From the NCBI GenBank assembly GCA_041658705.1, contig JBAZZT010000008.1, forward strand, positions 1 to 64,000: DNA of 64,000 nt, in the 5' to 3' direction. The notes below the pieces were generated by a model. It did not search any database. It was not told where the DNA came from and saw only the letters and a program-made list of their open reading frames with translations. This document shows positions 22,857 through 31,625 of this stretch, one piece after another. The stretch is from CAIKNB01 sp041658705 (GTDB lineage: Bacteria > Patescibacteriota > Patescibacteriia > 2-12-FULL-60-25). The position numbers and the translations under genes were made by a program. Numbering within the stretch: the stretch's first letter is position 1; each line of letters starts with the position of its first letter.

Positions 22857-22940
22857 GTCATTGCGAGCGCATAATCCAAAAGCGCGCGGCAATCTCTGGA
22901 TTCCGGAGATTGCTTCGTCGTCGCTACTCCTCGCAATGAC
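22857..22940. repeat. Dispersed palindromic repeat, family A copy 4
   Basis: Full element with both ends (GTCATTGCGAG / CTCGCAATGAC) and inner CAATCTCTGG / GGAGATTGC. Located 76 bp upstream of the secreted-protein start. Confidence 0.85.
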
Positions 22941-23015
22941 AGCGTGCGGTTATCCGAACGCGGAAATCCTACTTTGGTTGAGAAGCGCTCGCATTCGTTC
23001 TATCCTATATACAAT

Positions 23016-23909
23016 ATGCGCCTATCAAAATACGTCAGTCCTGTCCTCGCCCTCTTTGCCTCATTCATTTTTTTGCAGCCAGCTTTCGCCTCCGGGCTGA
23101 CCATCGGTTCCGTCACGCCGGCAACCGCTACGTCCGGCGTAGCCGTCACTTTTTCGGCCAACGTCTCGAGCAGCGCGGGCATAAAATCCTGCAACCTTTA
23201 CGTGGATCTTGAGGACATGGGTGCGATGACGATTTCAGGCTCCAGCGCGAGCAAAAGTTACACCTTCAATTCGGGCGGATCGCGCATCGCTTTCGTCTTC
23301 TGCAAAGATAATTACGGCGGCATGGCGAGCGGACCGAATACGGCGATTTGGGTCGAAGGCACGATCGTGAGCGCGCCTCCCATGTCTTCGCAGCAGTCGG
23401 GCGAAACGCCACCGGCCAGCGACACCCCCAGTTCCTCGCAACAACTCCCGCCGACGGCGCGCAAGCTCATGAAGCTGGCATGTTCGGAAGGTGCGACCGT
23501 GGATGATCCGTGCAAAGCCGTGTATTACATCGGCGCCGACGGCAAACGCCACGCCTTCGCCAACGGTAAAGTCTTTTTCACCTGGTATGATAATTTCGAT
23601 AGCGTCGAGACCGTGTCGTTGCAGGTCTTGTCCGCCTTCCCGCTGGGCAAGAACGTGACTTATCGTCCGGGCGTGCGCATGGTCAAATTCCAGTCGCTGG
23701 ACAAGGTGTATGCGGTGGCCAAAAACGGCGCCTTACGCTGGGTCGGGAGCGAAGGTCTGGCGCGTTCGCTCTATGGCGATGTCTGGAACAAAAAAATCGA
23801 CGACATCCCGGATACTTTCTACACGGATTATGTCTTTGGTCTCGATATTACGTCCGCCGCTGATTTCGATGTGAGCAACGAGACGGCACAGGCTCCGACA
23901 TTCGATTAG
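23016..23909 (+). CDS. Secreted surface protein with CPR-style C-terminal domain
   Basis: 297 aa. Signal peptide of about 25 residues (LALFASFIFLQPAFA, cleavage after AFA). Residues of about 26-110 form an Ig-like beta domain with paired cysteines (SCNLYVDL, FCKDNYGG). A Pro/Ser linker (about 118-150) follows. The C-terminal domain (about 155-285) has aromatic, regularly spaced strands (AVYYIGADGKRHAFAN, FFTWYDNFDSVETVS, VYAVAKNGALRWV), a pattern I associate with exported CPR proteins of unknown role. A cell-surface location is likely. The frame opens at 22944, but the ATG at 23016 starts the signal peptide. Flanked on both sides by family A repeats. Confidence 0.75.
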   Translation: MRLSKYVSPVLALFASFIFLQPAFASGLTIGSVTPATATSGVAVTFSANVSSSAGIKSCNLYVDLEDMGAMTISGSSASKSYTFNSGGSRIAFVFCKDNYGGMASGPNTAIWVEGTIVSAPPMSSQQSGETPPASDTPSSSQQLPPTARKLMKLACSEGATVDDPCKAVYYIGADGKRHAFANGKVFFTWYDNFDSVETVSLQVLSAFPLGKNVTYRPGVRMVKFQSLDKVYAVAKNGALRWVGSEGLARSLYGDVWNKKIDDIPDTFYTDYVFGLDITSAADFDVSNETAQAPTFD

Positions 23910-23912
23910 CTT

Positions 23913-23996
23913 GTCATTGCGAGGAGTAGCAACGACGAAGCAATCTCTGGAGTCCAGAGATTGCCGCGCGCAATTAATCTATGCGCTCGCAATGAC
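23913..23996. repeat. Dispersed palindromic repeat, family A copy 5
   Basis: Inverted relative to copy 4: GTCATTGCGAGGAGTAGCAA at the left, ATGCGCTCGCAATGAC at the right. It starts 4 nt after the stop of the secreted-protein gene and could act as its 3' hairpin. Confidence 0.85.
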
Positions 23997-24028
23997 ACAA
24001 GCGAATCGCCAAACGCGTAAAGCCTAAT

Positions 24029-24057
24029 TTGATTCCGCGGCTTCATTGGCATAAACT
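24029..24057 (+). promoter_or_regulatory. Promoter shared in sequence with the paralogue at 53219
   Basis: TTGATT, 17-nt spacer beginning CCGCGGCTTC, TAAACT (24052-24057), then CCG. The second paralogue has TTGATT, CCGCAGCTTC, TAAACT and CCG at the same spacing. Confidence 0.75.
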
Positions 24058-24066
24058 CCGGATAGC

Positions 24067-25074
24067 ATGAGCTCTAATCCATTCGAAGCCGCTCCGAATC
24101 TCGCCGTCTCCCACATCCGGCGGCAGGATTTGCCGACTCACGTCAGGCGTCACGCCGATAAGCTCGCAGCCCAGATAAGAGAAATCTACGCCAAATACGG
24201 AGCCGCTAACTTCGAAGAGCTTAAAGAGAGCAAGAAGCTATCAGCCCAAGACGCACGAAAAGTGGCGGATTTGCTCAAAGCTTTTCAGAATGCGGTCGAG
24301 AAGAAAGAAGTTGAACTCGACCTTGAGGGAGCAAATGAAATCCTAGGCCGAGAGAACGTCCACGGCATCGAAGATGTCGAAGCCGTGCTGGGCGAAGGTT
24401 TCGTTGATATCTCCAAAGTCCCGCCTATCCCATACACCACAGACGACCTAAAGAAATCCAAAGAGATCAAAGAAAAAACCGGAGTCGAAGAGATGCTTGT
24501 GCTCTTCGTCGCGGATAAGGACGGCGCACCCCTCACCGGAGAACGCATGAACGGACTCATCCAAGCTGAATACGACAAGCTCGGGTTGGGTGAATTCCTG
24601 CTCAACACCGCTTGGTATAAGAACGAGGATTTCTTCACGAAGTTGGGCTTGAGCTACGAATGGAAGCTCATCACCAAGCAGACCATCCCCGGTTCAAAGG
24701 ACAAACGTCATCACTATGAACCCGGAGACAGCTTCACCCACCAAGAAACCCAAGAATTCGCCATCGAGGAATACGCCAAGAACCTCGATATCCCTCGTGA
24801 TCAACTGCATCGCCCAGAGCCTTTCCGGATGCTTTACGCTACCGCCCTTCACCTGATTGCGACCGAACGTCTCAAGGGCAATGGCAAGGGTGAACGCATC
24901 CTCGAGAATAAATATCACTGGTCCGATGTTCGCTCCTCGGATGGGAACCTCGTGTACGTCGGCGGTGTGATTCGGGGCGGCGTGAGCGTTAGCGGGACGA
25001 CGCGCGGCGATCGGGACGGCGGTCTTGGAGCCTGTGTTTCGCGTGAGCCTTCTTCCAAATCCTTGGATGCTTGA
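24067..25074 (+). CDS. Paralogue 1 of a two-member family with a variable C-terminus
   Basis: 335 aa, no signal peptide or membrane helix. Residues of about 17-75 (RRQDLPTHVR, DKLAAQIREIYAKYGAANFE, LSAQDARKVADLLKAF) are over 85 percent identical to the protein at 53219; the middle and end are unrelated or only distantly related. The tail has a Gly/Ser/Arg/Asp composition (VYVGGVIRGGVSVSGTTRGD, then RDGGLGACVSR) and a higher-GC codon pattern than the rest. This resembles the end of C-type-lectin-like folds used as variable regions in CPR proteins, but I cannot prove that. Function unknown. A shared helical N-terminus could be a docking or localisation module. Confidence 0.65.
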   Translation: MSSNPFEAAPNLAVSHIRRQDLPTHVRRHADKLAAQIREIYAKYGAANFEELKESKKLSAQDARKVADLLKAFQNAVEKKEVELDLEGANEILGRENVHGIEDVEAVLGEGFVDISKVPPIPYTTDDLKKSKEIKEKTGVEEMLVLFVADKDGAPLTGERMNGLIQAEYDKLGLGEFLLNTAWYKNEDFFTKLGLSYEWKLITKQTIPGSKDKRHHYEPGDSFTHQETQEFAIEEYAKNLDIPRDQLHRPEPFRMLYATALHLIATERLKGNGKGERILENKYHWSDVRSSDGNLVYVGGVIRGGVSVSGTTRGDRDGGLGACVSREPSSKSLDA

Positions 25075-25161
25075 CCCCTGGCCCTTGGACCCTTTGGTCG
25101 CTTTACTCCCGCCTCCTATGCGCCTATCCTTCCGACATAACGCATTAATTTTCTACCTTTT

Positions 25162-25374
25162 ATGCAAGATGGCATGAAGTGCGAACCCGGAGCCTGCAAG
25201 TGTCCGCATCATTTTATGGTTCCTCTTTTCATCCTGCTCATCGGCGTCACTTTTTTGCTCCAAGCCCTGGATATATTGAGCGCTGGTTGGGCGGCCATCA
25301 TCTGGCCCAGCTTGCTCATCTTGATCGGGCTGCAGAAGCTGTTCAGCCGCATGTGCAAGTGTTGCTGCTGTTAG
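25162..25374 (+). CDS. Small Cys-rich membrane protein
   Basis: 70 aa. Two hydrophobic helices (about 19-37 and 43-61; FMVPLFILLIGVTFLLQAL and AAIIWPSLLILIGLQKLF) resemble the LiaF/DUF5668-type helical pair. Both ends carry cysteines (CEPGACKCPHH and RMCKCCCC), suggesting metal binding or palmitoyl-like/thiol chemistry on the same face. Function unknown. Followed directly by an intrinsic terminator. Confidence 0.75.
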   Translation: MQDGMKCEPGACKCPHHFMVPLFILLIGVTFLLQALDILSAGWAAIIWPSLLILIGLQKLFSRMCKCCCC

Positions 25375-25395
25375 GACGAATCGAAGATTCAAAAG

Positions 25396-25420
25396 ACCCC
25401 GCCTTTACAGCGGGGTTTTT
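25396..25420 (+). terminator. Intrinsic terminator
   Basis: ACCCCGC-ctttaca-GCGGGGT followed by TTTT. Confidence 0.9.
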
Positions 25421-25431
25421 AGTTAGTAGTC

Positions 25432-25474
25432 AGTATTTAGTTTTTAGGGTCAGGCCCCCTAAATACTAAATACT
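25432..25474. repeat. Hairpin of TAGTATTTAG words
   Basis: 18-bp arms (AGTATTTAGTTTTTAGGG and its near-complement) with 17 of 18 pairing around a 7-nt loop. It belongs to the degenerate A/T-word repeats also seen near 50977, 60733, 61476 and 61998. Confidence 0.7.
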
Positions 25475-25536
25475 CTCTTCTTGACCTGCGGCGAAAAATG
25501 CGTTAAGAAAAACAGGCACCTTGCAAGGAGAAGCGC

Positions 25537-25860
25537 ATGACAATCGTCTCGGATTATGAGCAACTAGGGTTCACCCAAGTCGTCATCGTGGAGAGTGAGT
25601 CTTATTTACCCAAGCATCGTTACGACACGGATAAGACCTACGAGACTATCGTCGCATTCAAGGACGGCATGTACTGCACGGCCCATTTCACTTGGCAGCG
25701 ATCGCGTGATGGAGCTAGGGGTCACTACATGTCAGGCTGCGAAGCCATAACCCAGGAGCGCTACGCCGAGTTGAAGAAGAAGGCAGAGAGCGGACCCATC
25801 ACTCGGCCGCTGAACATAGTCCGGCGCAAACCGCGTTCGCTTTCGCGCCGCCGCTACTGA
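25537..25860 (+). CDS. Unrecognised 107-aa protein
   Basis: Small soluble protein with a mixed alpha/beta look (TQVVIVESESYLP, ETIVAFKDGMYCTAHFTW) and a strongly basic C-terminus (NIVRRKPRSLSRRRY) that could bind nucleic acid. AAGGAG lies upstream of the ATG, and a terminator follows the stop. No family recognised. Confidence 0.65.
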   Translation: MTIVSDYEQLGFTQVVIVESESYLPKHRYDTDKTYETIVAFKDGMYCTAHFTWQRSRDGARGHYMSGCEAITQERYAELKKKAESGPITRPLNIVRRKPRSLSRRRY

Positions 25861-25865
25861 ACTCA

Positions 25866-25897
25866 AGCCGGTAGAGACATTCTCTCTGCCGGCTTTT
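25866..25897 (+). terminator. Intrinsic terminator
   Basis: AGCCGG-TAGAGA/TCTCTC-CCGGCT-type stem (one mismatch) followed by TTTTGC. Confidence 0.8.
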
Positions 25898-25966
25898 GCA
25901 TTTTAGCCGCGTCTTTGTTAAGACCAAGACGTTCCTTTGGCGGTTTGCGAACCTCGGAGGTTGCCC

Positions 25967-26779
25967 ATGGACGATTTTTTGCAGTCTTCCGCGCCATGGC
26001 AACTCAAGTTTGTAGTTTGCCTGGCGGCAGGGTTGATAGTCGCGCTGGCGATTCTTTCCATCTCCAAGAAGCGTTTGGCGCGCTTGAGCCAAAAGCCATT
26101 TTGTTCGCCCAACTGGATTTCCCTGTATCGTTTTCCGCTGTTCTGGCTGGGCGTAAGCATCTTTTTTTCGATTAGCCCTTTTTGGGGCTGTATCATCGTC
26201 ATCGCCGCCTGCGTGTGGGACGTGGTGGATGGCAAGATGTCCGTGGGCATGGCGGAAGCGGGGATATTCCGTAGCCGCTTGGACCGTTGGATCGGAGAAT
26301 GGCTGGATCCGCTCGTCGACAAGCTGACGGTGCTGCCACTGCTCATCATCTTCACGGCCAAAGGCCTCGTGGATTGGCGCGTGACCGGAGTGATCGTCGC
26401 CTTGGATAGCGTCGGCACCTTGCTGCGCGACCCCATCGTGATGCTCCCGGTGCTGCTCAAGTCCAGCGACACGCCGCTGACCACCCGGATCTTGGCTGAA
26501 TTGGATAGACGCGAAGCTAAGCAAGCGGCCTCGCCGGCAGGCAGGAACAAAGCTTCGCCGGCAGGTAAAATCAAGATGCTCGTCCTGTGCGGCGGCATCC
26601 TCGCCTGCATGCCGTATCATCTCGGCTGGATCAAAGAGCCAAGGATCCAAAGTTGGGTCCTCGCCCTGGCTGCATTTCTTGGCCTCATGAGCATCCTCTC
26701 GCGCGTGAAGGTGCACTCCGCATACAGCCGCTTCATGGATTGGCTGGCTACGTACTTTACGCACAAAGACGTGCTCTGA
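25967..26779 (+). CDS. CDP-alcohol phosphatidyltransferase-like membrane protein
   Basis: 270 aa, five to six hydrophobic helices. The family signature DxxDG(x)nG(x3)D(x3)D is present as WDVVDGKM followed by GEWLDPLVDK, so the four metal-binding Asp residues are kept. The usual AR after DG is missing, and the distance to the second half is about 8 residues longer, so this is a divergent member. The family joins CDP-diacylglycerol (or CDP-inositol/choline types) to an alcohol in phospholipid synthesis. A cytoplasmic loop contains an imperfect double word ASPAGRNKASPAGK that looks like a repeat insertion. GGAGG 6 nt before the ATG at 25967 fixes the start over an in-frame ATG at 25937. A G/C hairpin with a T6 run follows near 26790-26816. 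Confidence 0.75.
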   Translation: MDDFLQSSAPWQLKFVVCLAAGLIVALAILSISKKRLARLSQKPFCSPNWISLYRFPLFWLGVSIFFSISPFWGCIIVIAACVWDVVDGKMSVGMAEAGIFRSRLDRWIGEWLDPLVDKLTVLPLLIIFTAKGLVDWRVTGVIVALDSVGTLLRDPIVMLPVLLKSSDTPLTTRILAELDRREAKQAASPAGRNKASPAGKIKMLVLCGGILACMPYHLGWIKEPRIQSWVLALAAFLGLMSILSRVKVHSAYSRFMDWLATYFTHKDVL

Positions 26780-26833
26780 ACTCAAATCGCTCCGCTTTTC
26801 GGCGGGCGGTTTTTTGTTTGACAACATTACATG

Positions 26834-26839
26834 TATAAT
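26834..26839 (+). promoter_or_regulatory. -10 box of a leaderless surface-protein gene
   Basis: TATAAT ending 7 nt before the ATG at 26847. A TTGACA at 26818 is too close (10-nt spacer) to serve it, so the -35 is unclear. Confidence 0.5.
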
Positions 26840-26846
26840 TGTGACC

Positions 26847-29603
26847 ATGAGATTGCTCAAATCATCCACAAGAGCCCCGATCAAGCGACGCAAAAGCAGG
26901 AAAAACGCAGTCCGACGGGCCCCGCGCGACTTCCTCCTTTCCCGCTGGTTCATCGTCATCTTGGCCGCACTTTCGATTTCCTTGGCTGTGGCCAAAATTG
27001 TTTATGCCGCTGGAGATTGTACTCTTACGACCTCCGGAAACTGGAGCACGCCTGGAAACTGGTCATGCGCGGCAGTGCCCGACAGTACTTCGAGCGTAAC
27101 GATTCCGGACACCATGACCGCGACTTTGTCGGCAGAAAGCTATGCTAAAGCAGTGACTGGTTCCGGCGCCGTGAACTCTTTGATTCTCGGGGCGTTCACC
27201 TTGCACGTATACGGTAATTTCAACGTGCCCTTATATGACTATTCCGGAGCAAATACCGTAGAGTTTGACGGCGGCGTGGCGCAGTCATTGGACAATTGCG
27301 CGGGATTCAACAATCTGACCGTCGCCAAATCAGGGGAAACGCTATCAGGGGAAACGCTCACGGTTCCAAGTACCTGCGTGCCGGGGGTAACAGGAAACTT
27401 CAACGTAAATTCCGGTACCATACTTTTTAACGCTTCGACTCCCGTAGTCCTCGGCAGCACGACGATCGCGAGCGGAACGACCGTCACCACTACCGGTGCA
27501 GCGGTCATGTCATTCGCCGGACCGGTGAATAACAGCGGGACGATCAGCAACGAAACCGGGAACGCAAATTTCAACGGTACTTTGACTAACCAAATCGGCG
27601 GCCTGATAAATACGCAAGACGGCACGTTTTATTTCAACGGAGACGTAGACAACCGCGGGACGATCAACGTCGGCTCCGGCGGTCTGGAGATCAACGCCAA
27701 CTTTTTGAATTCTGGGACATTCACGAGCAATAACAATGCGGTGAATATGTCGGCCTCGGGTACGACGGATCTTGACATCGACGGCGCGGATTTCGGGAAT
27801 TTGTCGATCGCCGGCAACCACGACGTCAGATTGCGCAACTCCGATGCACAGGCCTTGTCCCTGTCGGTGACTTCAGGCACTTTGAATGTCGCCGACCGCA
27901 ACCTGAATGTCGGCAGCGGGGGAACCTCGATATGGAAGTCCTGTTGGGGCGAAGGTGAATGCAGAGTCGGTGTGGTTACTTCCACTTCCGGGAACATTAA
28001 TCTGGACGGCACCGTGAGCGTACGGGGGAATCTAGGCACTCAAACCGGAAACATCAATACCGTTGATCTCCAGATTCTATCGGTCGGCTTTCTTCCCCCA
28101 GTAGTGCTCGGTACTCTGGACGTGGGCTCTGGCGTCGTGTCATCCACGAACTCTTTAAGTGGAGGATTCCAGGGAGCCGGGGTAATCAACGGCGGGTCCG
28201 GCACTTTGATCATCGGCGGCGCTTGGGCGACTGGTTTCACTTTCAACAAAGGTTCAGGCACGGTCAGGTACACCACCAGCGTGGCGCAGACGATTTACGG
28301 TTACGATTATTACAATCTTGAGGTCTTGACCGCGAATACCGCCACTCTGGACGCCGACGCGACCTCGACGGGCAGTTTCAGCACTGCTTCCTCGACCACT
28401 TTCGCCATCGGCAACAACACCTTCGTCGCCTCCGGGTCTGGCTATAACAATTTGGGGACGATCACTCTCGGTTCGGGCCGCATCATCCATCCTAACGACG
28501 GCGCGGCCATCACGGACGCGGTCGGCGCCGATGTCACGACCTTCACGCCCCCTGGTTCCTTATATGTCACCGTGACCGACAAGAACCGGAACCTGAACGG
28601 CGCGACATTGGAAAGCTTGACCGTGACTGTCACGACCACGGTCGCCGCCGGAGCTGATTCCGAGACCGTGACCTTGGCCGAGACGGGTCAAGCAACGGGG
28701 ATATTCAGGAACACCACCCCGATCTCCATCGTCGCAGGCACGGTAGCAACGGGGAACGGCACACTCGAGGTGCTGGCGAGCGGTACGCTCAATACGGTTT
28801 ATACGGACAACATCGACTCCACGGATACGGGTCATGATTCCGCCAGCCTGGTCGTGACCGTGGTCGCCGAGTCAACGAGCACTTATATGAGCGGCGGCGG
28901 CGCGGCAGCTCCGATTTTCCTGAACACCCAGCCCATCGCTGGCGCGGCTCAAGCCCTGGGGCCTTATTCCATCCGCTGGAATTTCACTCCGCGCACCAAC
29001 CGCGCGGTGGGCCATTCGATCGTGGACTCCGCAACCAATCGGGTCATGGCGAGCAGCACTGATTCGAGCGCGAGATATATCGATGAATTCGGACTCATGC
29101 CATCCACCACTTATTGCCGCCGCCTAGTCAGGACTTCGGACATGGAGAATCTTGCAGCGACGCAAACCAGTGCCTACTTCCCCTGCGTCACCACGGCGTC
29201 CACGACTCTTCCCACGTCGGATTTCCTGACCGACCCCTTGAGTTGGACCCGCGCGGGACGCGATTTGATCCTGAAATGGACCGCGACTTCGACCAGCCCC
29301 GGCAGGTACTACGGTTTCTTCCTGCCCTTGCTGCGCCTGTGGTTGGGCGCCGCCACTGCCTTGCCCGGTTCGTACATCCTTTCGCCGCGCTCTTTATTCC
29401 AGACCATCGAACAATGGGGTGCGCAGTTCAGACTCATCAATCTTGATCCCAACGTGGATTATCTGCTCCGGCTCATGGGCGCCGATGAACCGTCGGGGGA
29501 GGGCGCGCAGGTTTGGCTGTTCGGCACGCCGCGTGAAAGATACCTGTTCAAATTCAACACCAACATGGAGATGATCCGCAAAACGGTCCGCACCCTGCCT
29601 TAA
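26847..29603 (+). CDS. Large secreted/surface protein with beta-solenoid-like repeats
   Basis: 918 aa. A basic N-terminus and hydrophobic helix (about 30-50, FIVILAALSISLAVAKIVYA) act as signal. The sequence then opens with SGNWSTPGNWSCAAVP, typical of cell-surface beta-helix modules, and continues for 500 residues as short Gly/Asn/Thr turns and beta strands (TVTTTGAAVMSFAGPVNNSG), fitting a beta-solenoid or autotransporter-like passenger. Residues of about 560-690 look like an Ig-like Thr-rich domain. A fibronectin-III-like domain follows (about 700-790). A hydrophobic segment near residue 830 (FFLPLLRLWLGAATALPG) may anchor the C-terminus. The role is probably adhesion or surface coat. The next surface gene starts 36 bp downstream. 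Confidence 0.7.
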   Translation: MRLLKSSTRAPIKRRKSRKNAVRRAPRDFLLSRWFIVILAALSISLAVAKIVYAAGDCTLTTSGNWSTPGNWSCAAVPDSTSSVTIPDTMTATLSAESYAKAVTGSGAVNSLILGAFTLHVYGNFNVPLYDYSGANTVEFDGGVAQSLDNCAGFNNLTVAKSGETLSGETLTVPSTCVPGVTGNFNVNSGTILFNASTPVVLGSTTIASGTTVTTTGAAVMSFAGPVNNSGTISNETGNANFNGTLTNQIGGLINTQDGTFYFNGDVDNRGTINVGSGGLEINANFLNSGTFTSNNNAVNMSASGTTDLDIDGADFGNLSIAGNHDVRLRNSDAQALSLSVTSGTLNVADRNLNVGSGGTSIWKSCWGEGECRVGVVTSTSGNINLDGTVSVRGNLGTQTGNINTVDLQILSVGFLPPVVLGTLDVGSGVVSSTNSLSGGFQGAGVINGGSGTLIIGGAWATGFTFNKGSGTVRYTTSVAQTIYGYDYYNLEVLTANTATLDADATSTGSFSTASSTTFAIGNNTFVASGSGYNNLGTITLGSGRIIHPNDGAAITDAVGADVTTFTPPGSLYVTVTDKNRNLNGATLESLTVTVTTTVAAGADSETVTLAETGQATGIFRNTTPISIVAGTVATGNGTLEVLASGTLNTVYTDNIDSTDTGHDSASLVVTVVAESTSTYMSGGGAAAPIFLNTQPIAGAAQALGPYSIRWNFTPRTNRAVGHSIVDSATNRVMASSTDSSARYIDEFGLMPSTTYCRRLVRTSDMENLAATQTSAYFPCVTTASTTLPTSDFLTDPLSWTRAGRDLILKWTATSTSPGRYYGFFLPLLRLWLGAATALPGSYILSPRSLFQTIEQWGAQFRLINLDPNVDYLLRLMGADEPSGEGAQVWLFGTPRERYLFKFNTNMEMIRKTVRTLP

Positions 29604-29639
29604 CCGGCGGCGCCTTCGGTCGCCAGGTAAACAAGTCTT

Positions 29640-31625
29640 ATGAAATCGAAAAAATATTTTTCACTTTCGTCCGCGCTCATCTTGGTTGCTTTTGTCGCGG
29701 CAGGCGGAGTTTTTCTTCAGGCTCGCGGCAGCGCCCAAGCCGCGCAAGTCTCGGTCCTGACGTATGAGCTGAAATTCACGAATACCACCGATAAACCGGC
29801 CTATAACGTCGATCTCAAGAATCCCATTCCGACGGGCACGGCATATTTCCCCGGCACTTTGGTCGTGGATGGCGTGGCGCAGACCGATGCGCAAGATTCA
29901 GATCATGCATATTTCCTCGCTTCTCCCGCAGAGATTCATTTTGCCTGGAGCGAGGTCGCTCCCGGCGCATCGCATAGCATGGAGTTGGGGATTTATCTTT
30001 TGCCCGGCGTAACCTACGAAGATATCTTGAACCAAGCGTATTTGCCTCCTCCGGAAAACGCAGACGCACAGACGTTATCCATCATCCTCCACGAGACGTC
30101 TGTTTGCGGCAACTCAAAAATCGAGATCGTGAGGGACGCGGATGGCAAGATCGTCACCTCGCAAGGCAAGATCGTCCGGGAAATTTGCGATGACGGTACG
30201 CACAACGGAACGGGTTACGGTTGGTGCAAGGCGGACTGTAGCGGAATCTCCTTGCCCACGGGCAAACTGTGCGGCAATGGAAAAGTAGATAAATGGACCA
30301 ACCTCAAGACCGGCACGGTATACGCCGAGAAGTGCGACGTCGGAGAAGAGAACGGGGAGCCGGGCAAGTGCAATGCGACCTGTTCCGGTTTTTTGGCTGC
30401 GGTACCCGTACCTAAACCACCCAAGACCCCGACTCCGCCGCCAGTCACCCCGCCAGGCGAAAGTCCTCCGACGACGGCGATCGGCGGCATGGGCGGCGTG
30501 GCGACTCCCGCGACTGCCGAACCTCCAACCACGACTCCCACGATCAGCGAACTTCCGGCCGGCGGCGCGACCAGCGCTGAAGTACCGTCCGGTGAAGAGG
30601 GAAGGACGGTTTTGGAAACGCTGCGTGAATTGCCCGGGCGCGTCTTAGGTACTCTTTCGAGCGCGGTTCAAGCCGCATCCAGGATCTTATCCGAACCGGC
30701 CGTCGAGAATACCGCAGCGCCTGCCTTGGGCGCCATCGCCGTGGTGAGCGCGGTCTCGGTCGCGGGATATCTTAGCTTCTTCAACTACCTGTTTTACATC
30801 TTCACCCAACCGATTTCGCTTTTCTGGCGGCGCAAAAAAGAAAAATACGGCGTGGTCTATGACAGCCTGACCAAACTGCCGCTTGATCTCGCGGCCGTGC
30901 GCCTTAAGGATGGAGCGGGGCGCATCATGCAGACTAAAGTGACGGATCGCCAAGGTAGATACAACTTCCTGATCGCCAAGGGACAGTATGTCCTCGATAT
31001 CGCCAAGCAAGGTTATCTCTTTCCGAGCAGCTTCCTCGCCGGCTGGACGCAAGATGTCGATTATATCGATCTCCTGACCACCGATAAAATCGCGTTAAAG
31101 ACCGACGGCGCGATCACTTCCAACGTCCCGGTGGATCCCAGCGCGCAAGAAAAGACTCCGCGCCAGATCAAACGCAAAGCTTTTTTCCGCAAGCTCCAAG
31201 GCGCGACCTCCATCCTCACCACCTTGCTCGCCTTAGGCGCGTTGGCTTTGGCGCCCAGCTATAAATATCTGGCCTTAGCCATCTTCCAAGTCTTGGTCTA
31301 CTTGCTCTTCCGCCGACTGTCTTATCGCTTCAAGCCCTCGTCATTCGGCGCGATTAAAGATGCGGCGAGCGGTCAGCCCATCAAGAACGCAGTGGTCCGC
31401 ATCATGGATGCGCAATTCAACCGCGTGCTTGAGACGCAAGTCACGGATGTGCGCGGCCGCTACGCTTTCCTCGTGGGCAAAGGCAAATTCTTCATCACCG
31501 CCAACGCCAATGGTTATGAGATGTTCAAGGGCGGGATACTTGATTACACCGGCGGCAAAGGCACGGCGGTGATAGACCAGGCCGTCAGATTGAAGAAAGC
31601 GGCGCAGGCCATCAAATCGTCATGA
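29640..31625 (+). CDS. Multi-domain surface protein with two CarboxypepD-reg-like repeats
   Basis: 661 aa. Signal peptide (about 1-32), then a DUF11-like beta domain (YELKFTNTTDKPAYNV), a Cys-rich block with two similar units (CGNSKIE/ICDDGTHNGTG and CGNGKVD/KCDVGEENGE; DUF4215-like), a Pro/Thr linker (about 255-320), and a membrane hairpin (about 365-390). Two copies of an Ig-like carboxypeptidase-regulatory domain follow (GVVYDSLTKLPLDLAAVRLK and GAIKDAASGQPIKNAVVRIM), separated by two more helices. The two copies share the GRYNFLI/GRYAFLV signature, a clear internal duplication. Topology suggests the regulatory-like domains are cytoplasmic or periplasmic modules at a membrane complex. Cotranscribed with its neighbours (36-bp gap before, 4-bp overlap after). 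Confidence 0.7.
   Translation: MKSKKYFSLSSALILVAFVAAGGVFLQARGSAQAAQVSVLTYELKFTNTTDKPAYNVDLKNPIPTGTAYFPGTLVVDGVAQTDAQDSDHAYFLASPAEIHFAWSEVAPGASHSMELGIYLLPGVTYEDILNQAYLPPPENADAQTLSIILHETSVCGNSKIEIVRDADGKIVTSQGKIVREICDDGTHNGTGYGWCKADCSGISLPTGKLCGNGKVDKWTNLKTGTVYAEKCDVGEENGEPGKCNATCSGFLAAVPVPKPPKTPTPPPVTPPGESPPTTAIGGMGGVATPATAEPPTTTPTISELPAGGATSAEVPSGEEGRTVLETLRELPGRVLGTLSSAVQAASRILSEPAVENTAAPALGAIAVVSAVSVAGYLSFFNYLFYIFTQPISLFWRRKKEKYGVVYDSLTKLPLDLAAVRLKDGAGRIMQTKVTDRQGRYNFLIAKGQYVLDIAKQGYLFPSSFLAGWTQDVDYIDLLTTDKIALKTDGAITSNVPVDPSAQEKTPRQIKRKAFFRKLQGATSILTTLLALGALALAPSYKYLALAIFQVLVYLLFRRLSYRFKPSSFGAIKDAASGQPIKNAVVRIMDAQFNRVLETQVTDVRGRYAFLVGKGKFFITANANGYEMFKGGILDYTGGKGTAVIDQAVRLKKAAQAIKSS

Noticed and set aside
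25799..26995. 398-codon minus-strand frame opposite the CDP-alcohol transferase
   Set aside because: Shadow of the real gene, spans two terminators and includes implausible Gln/His-rich sequence.
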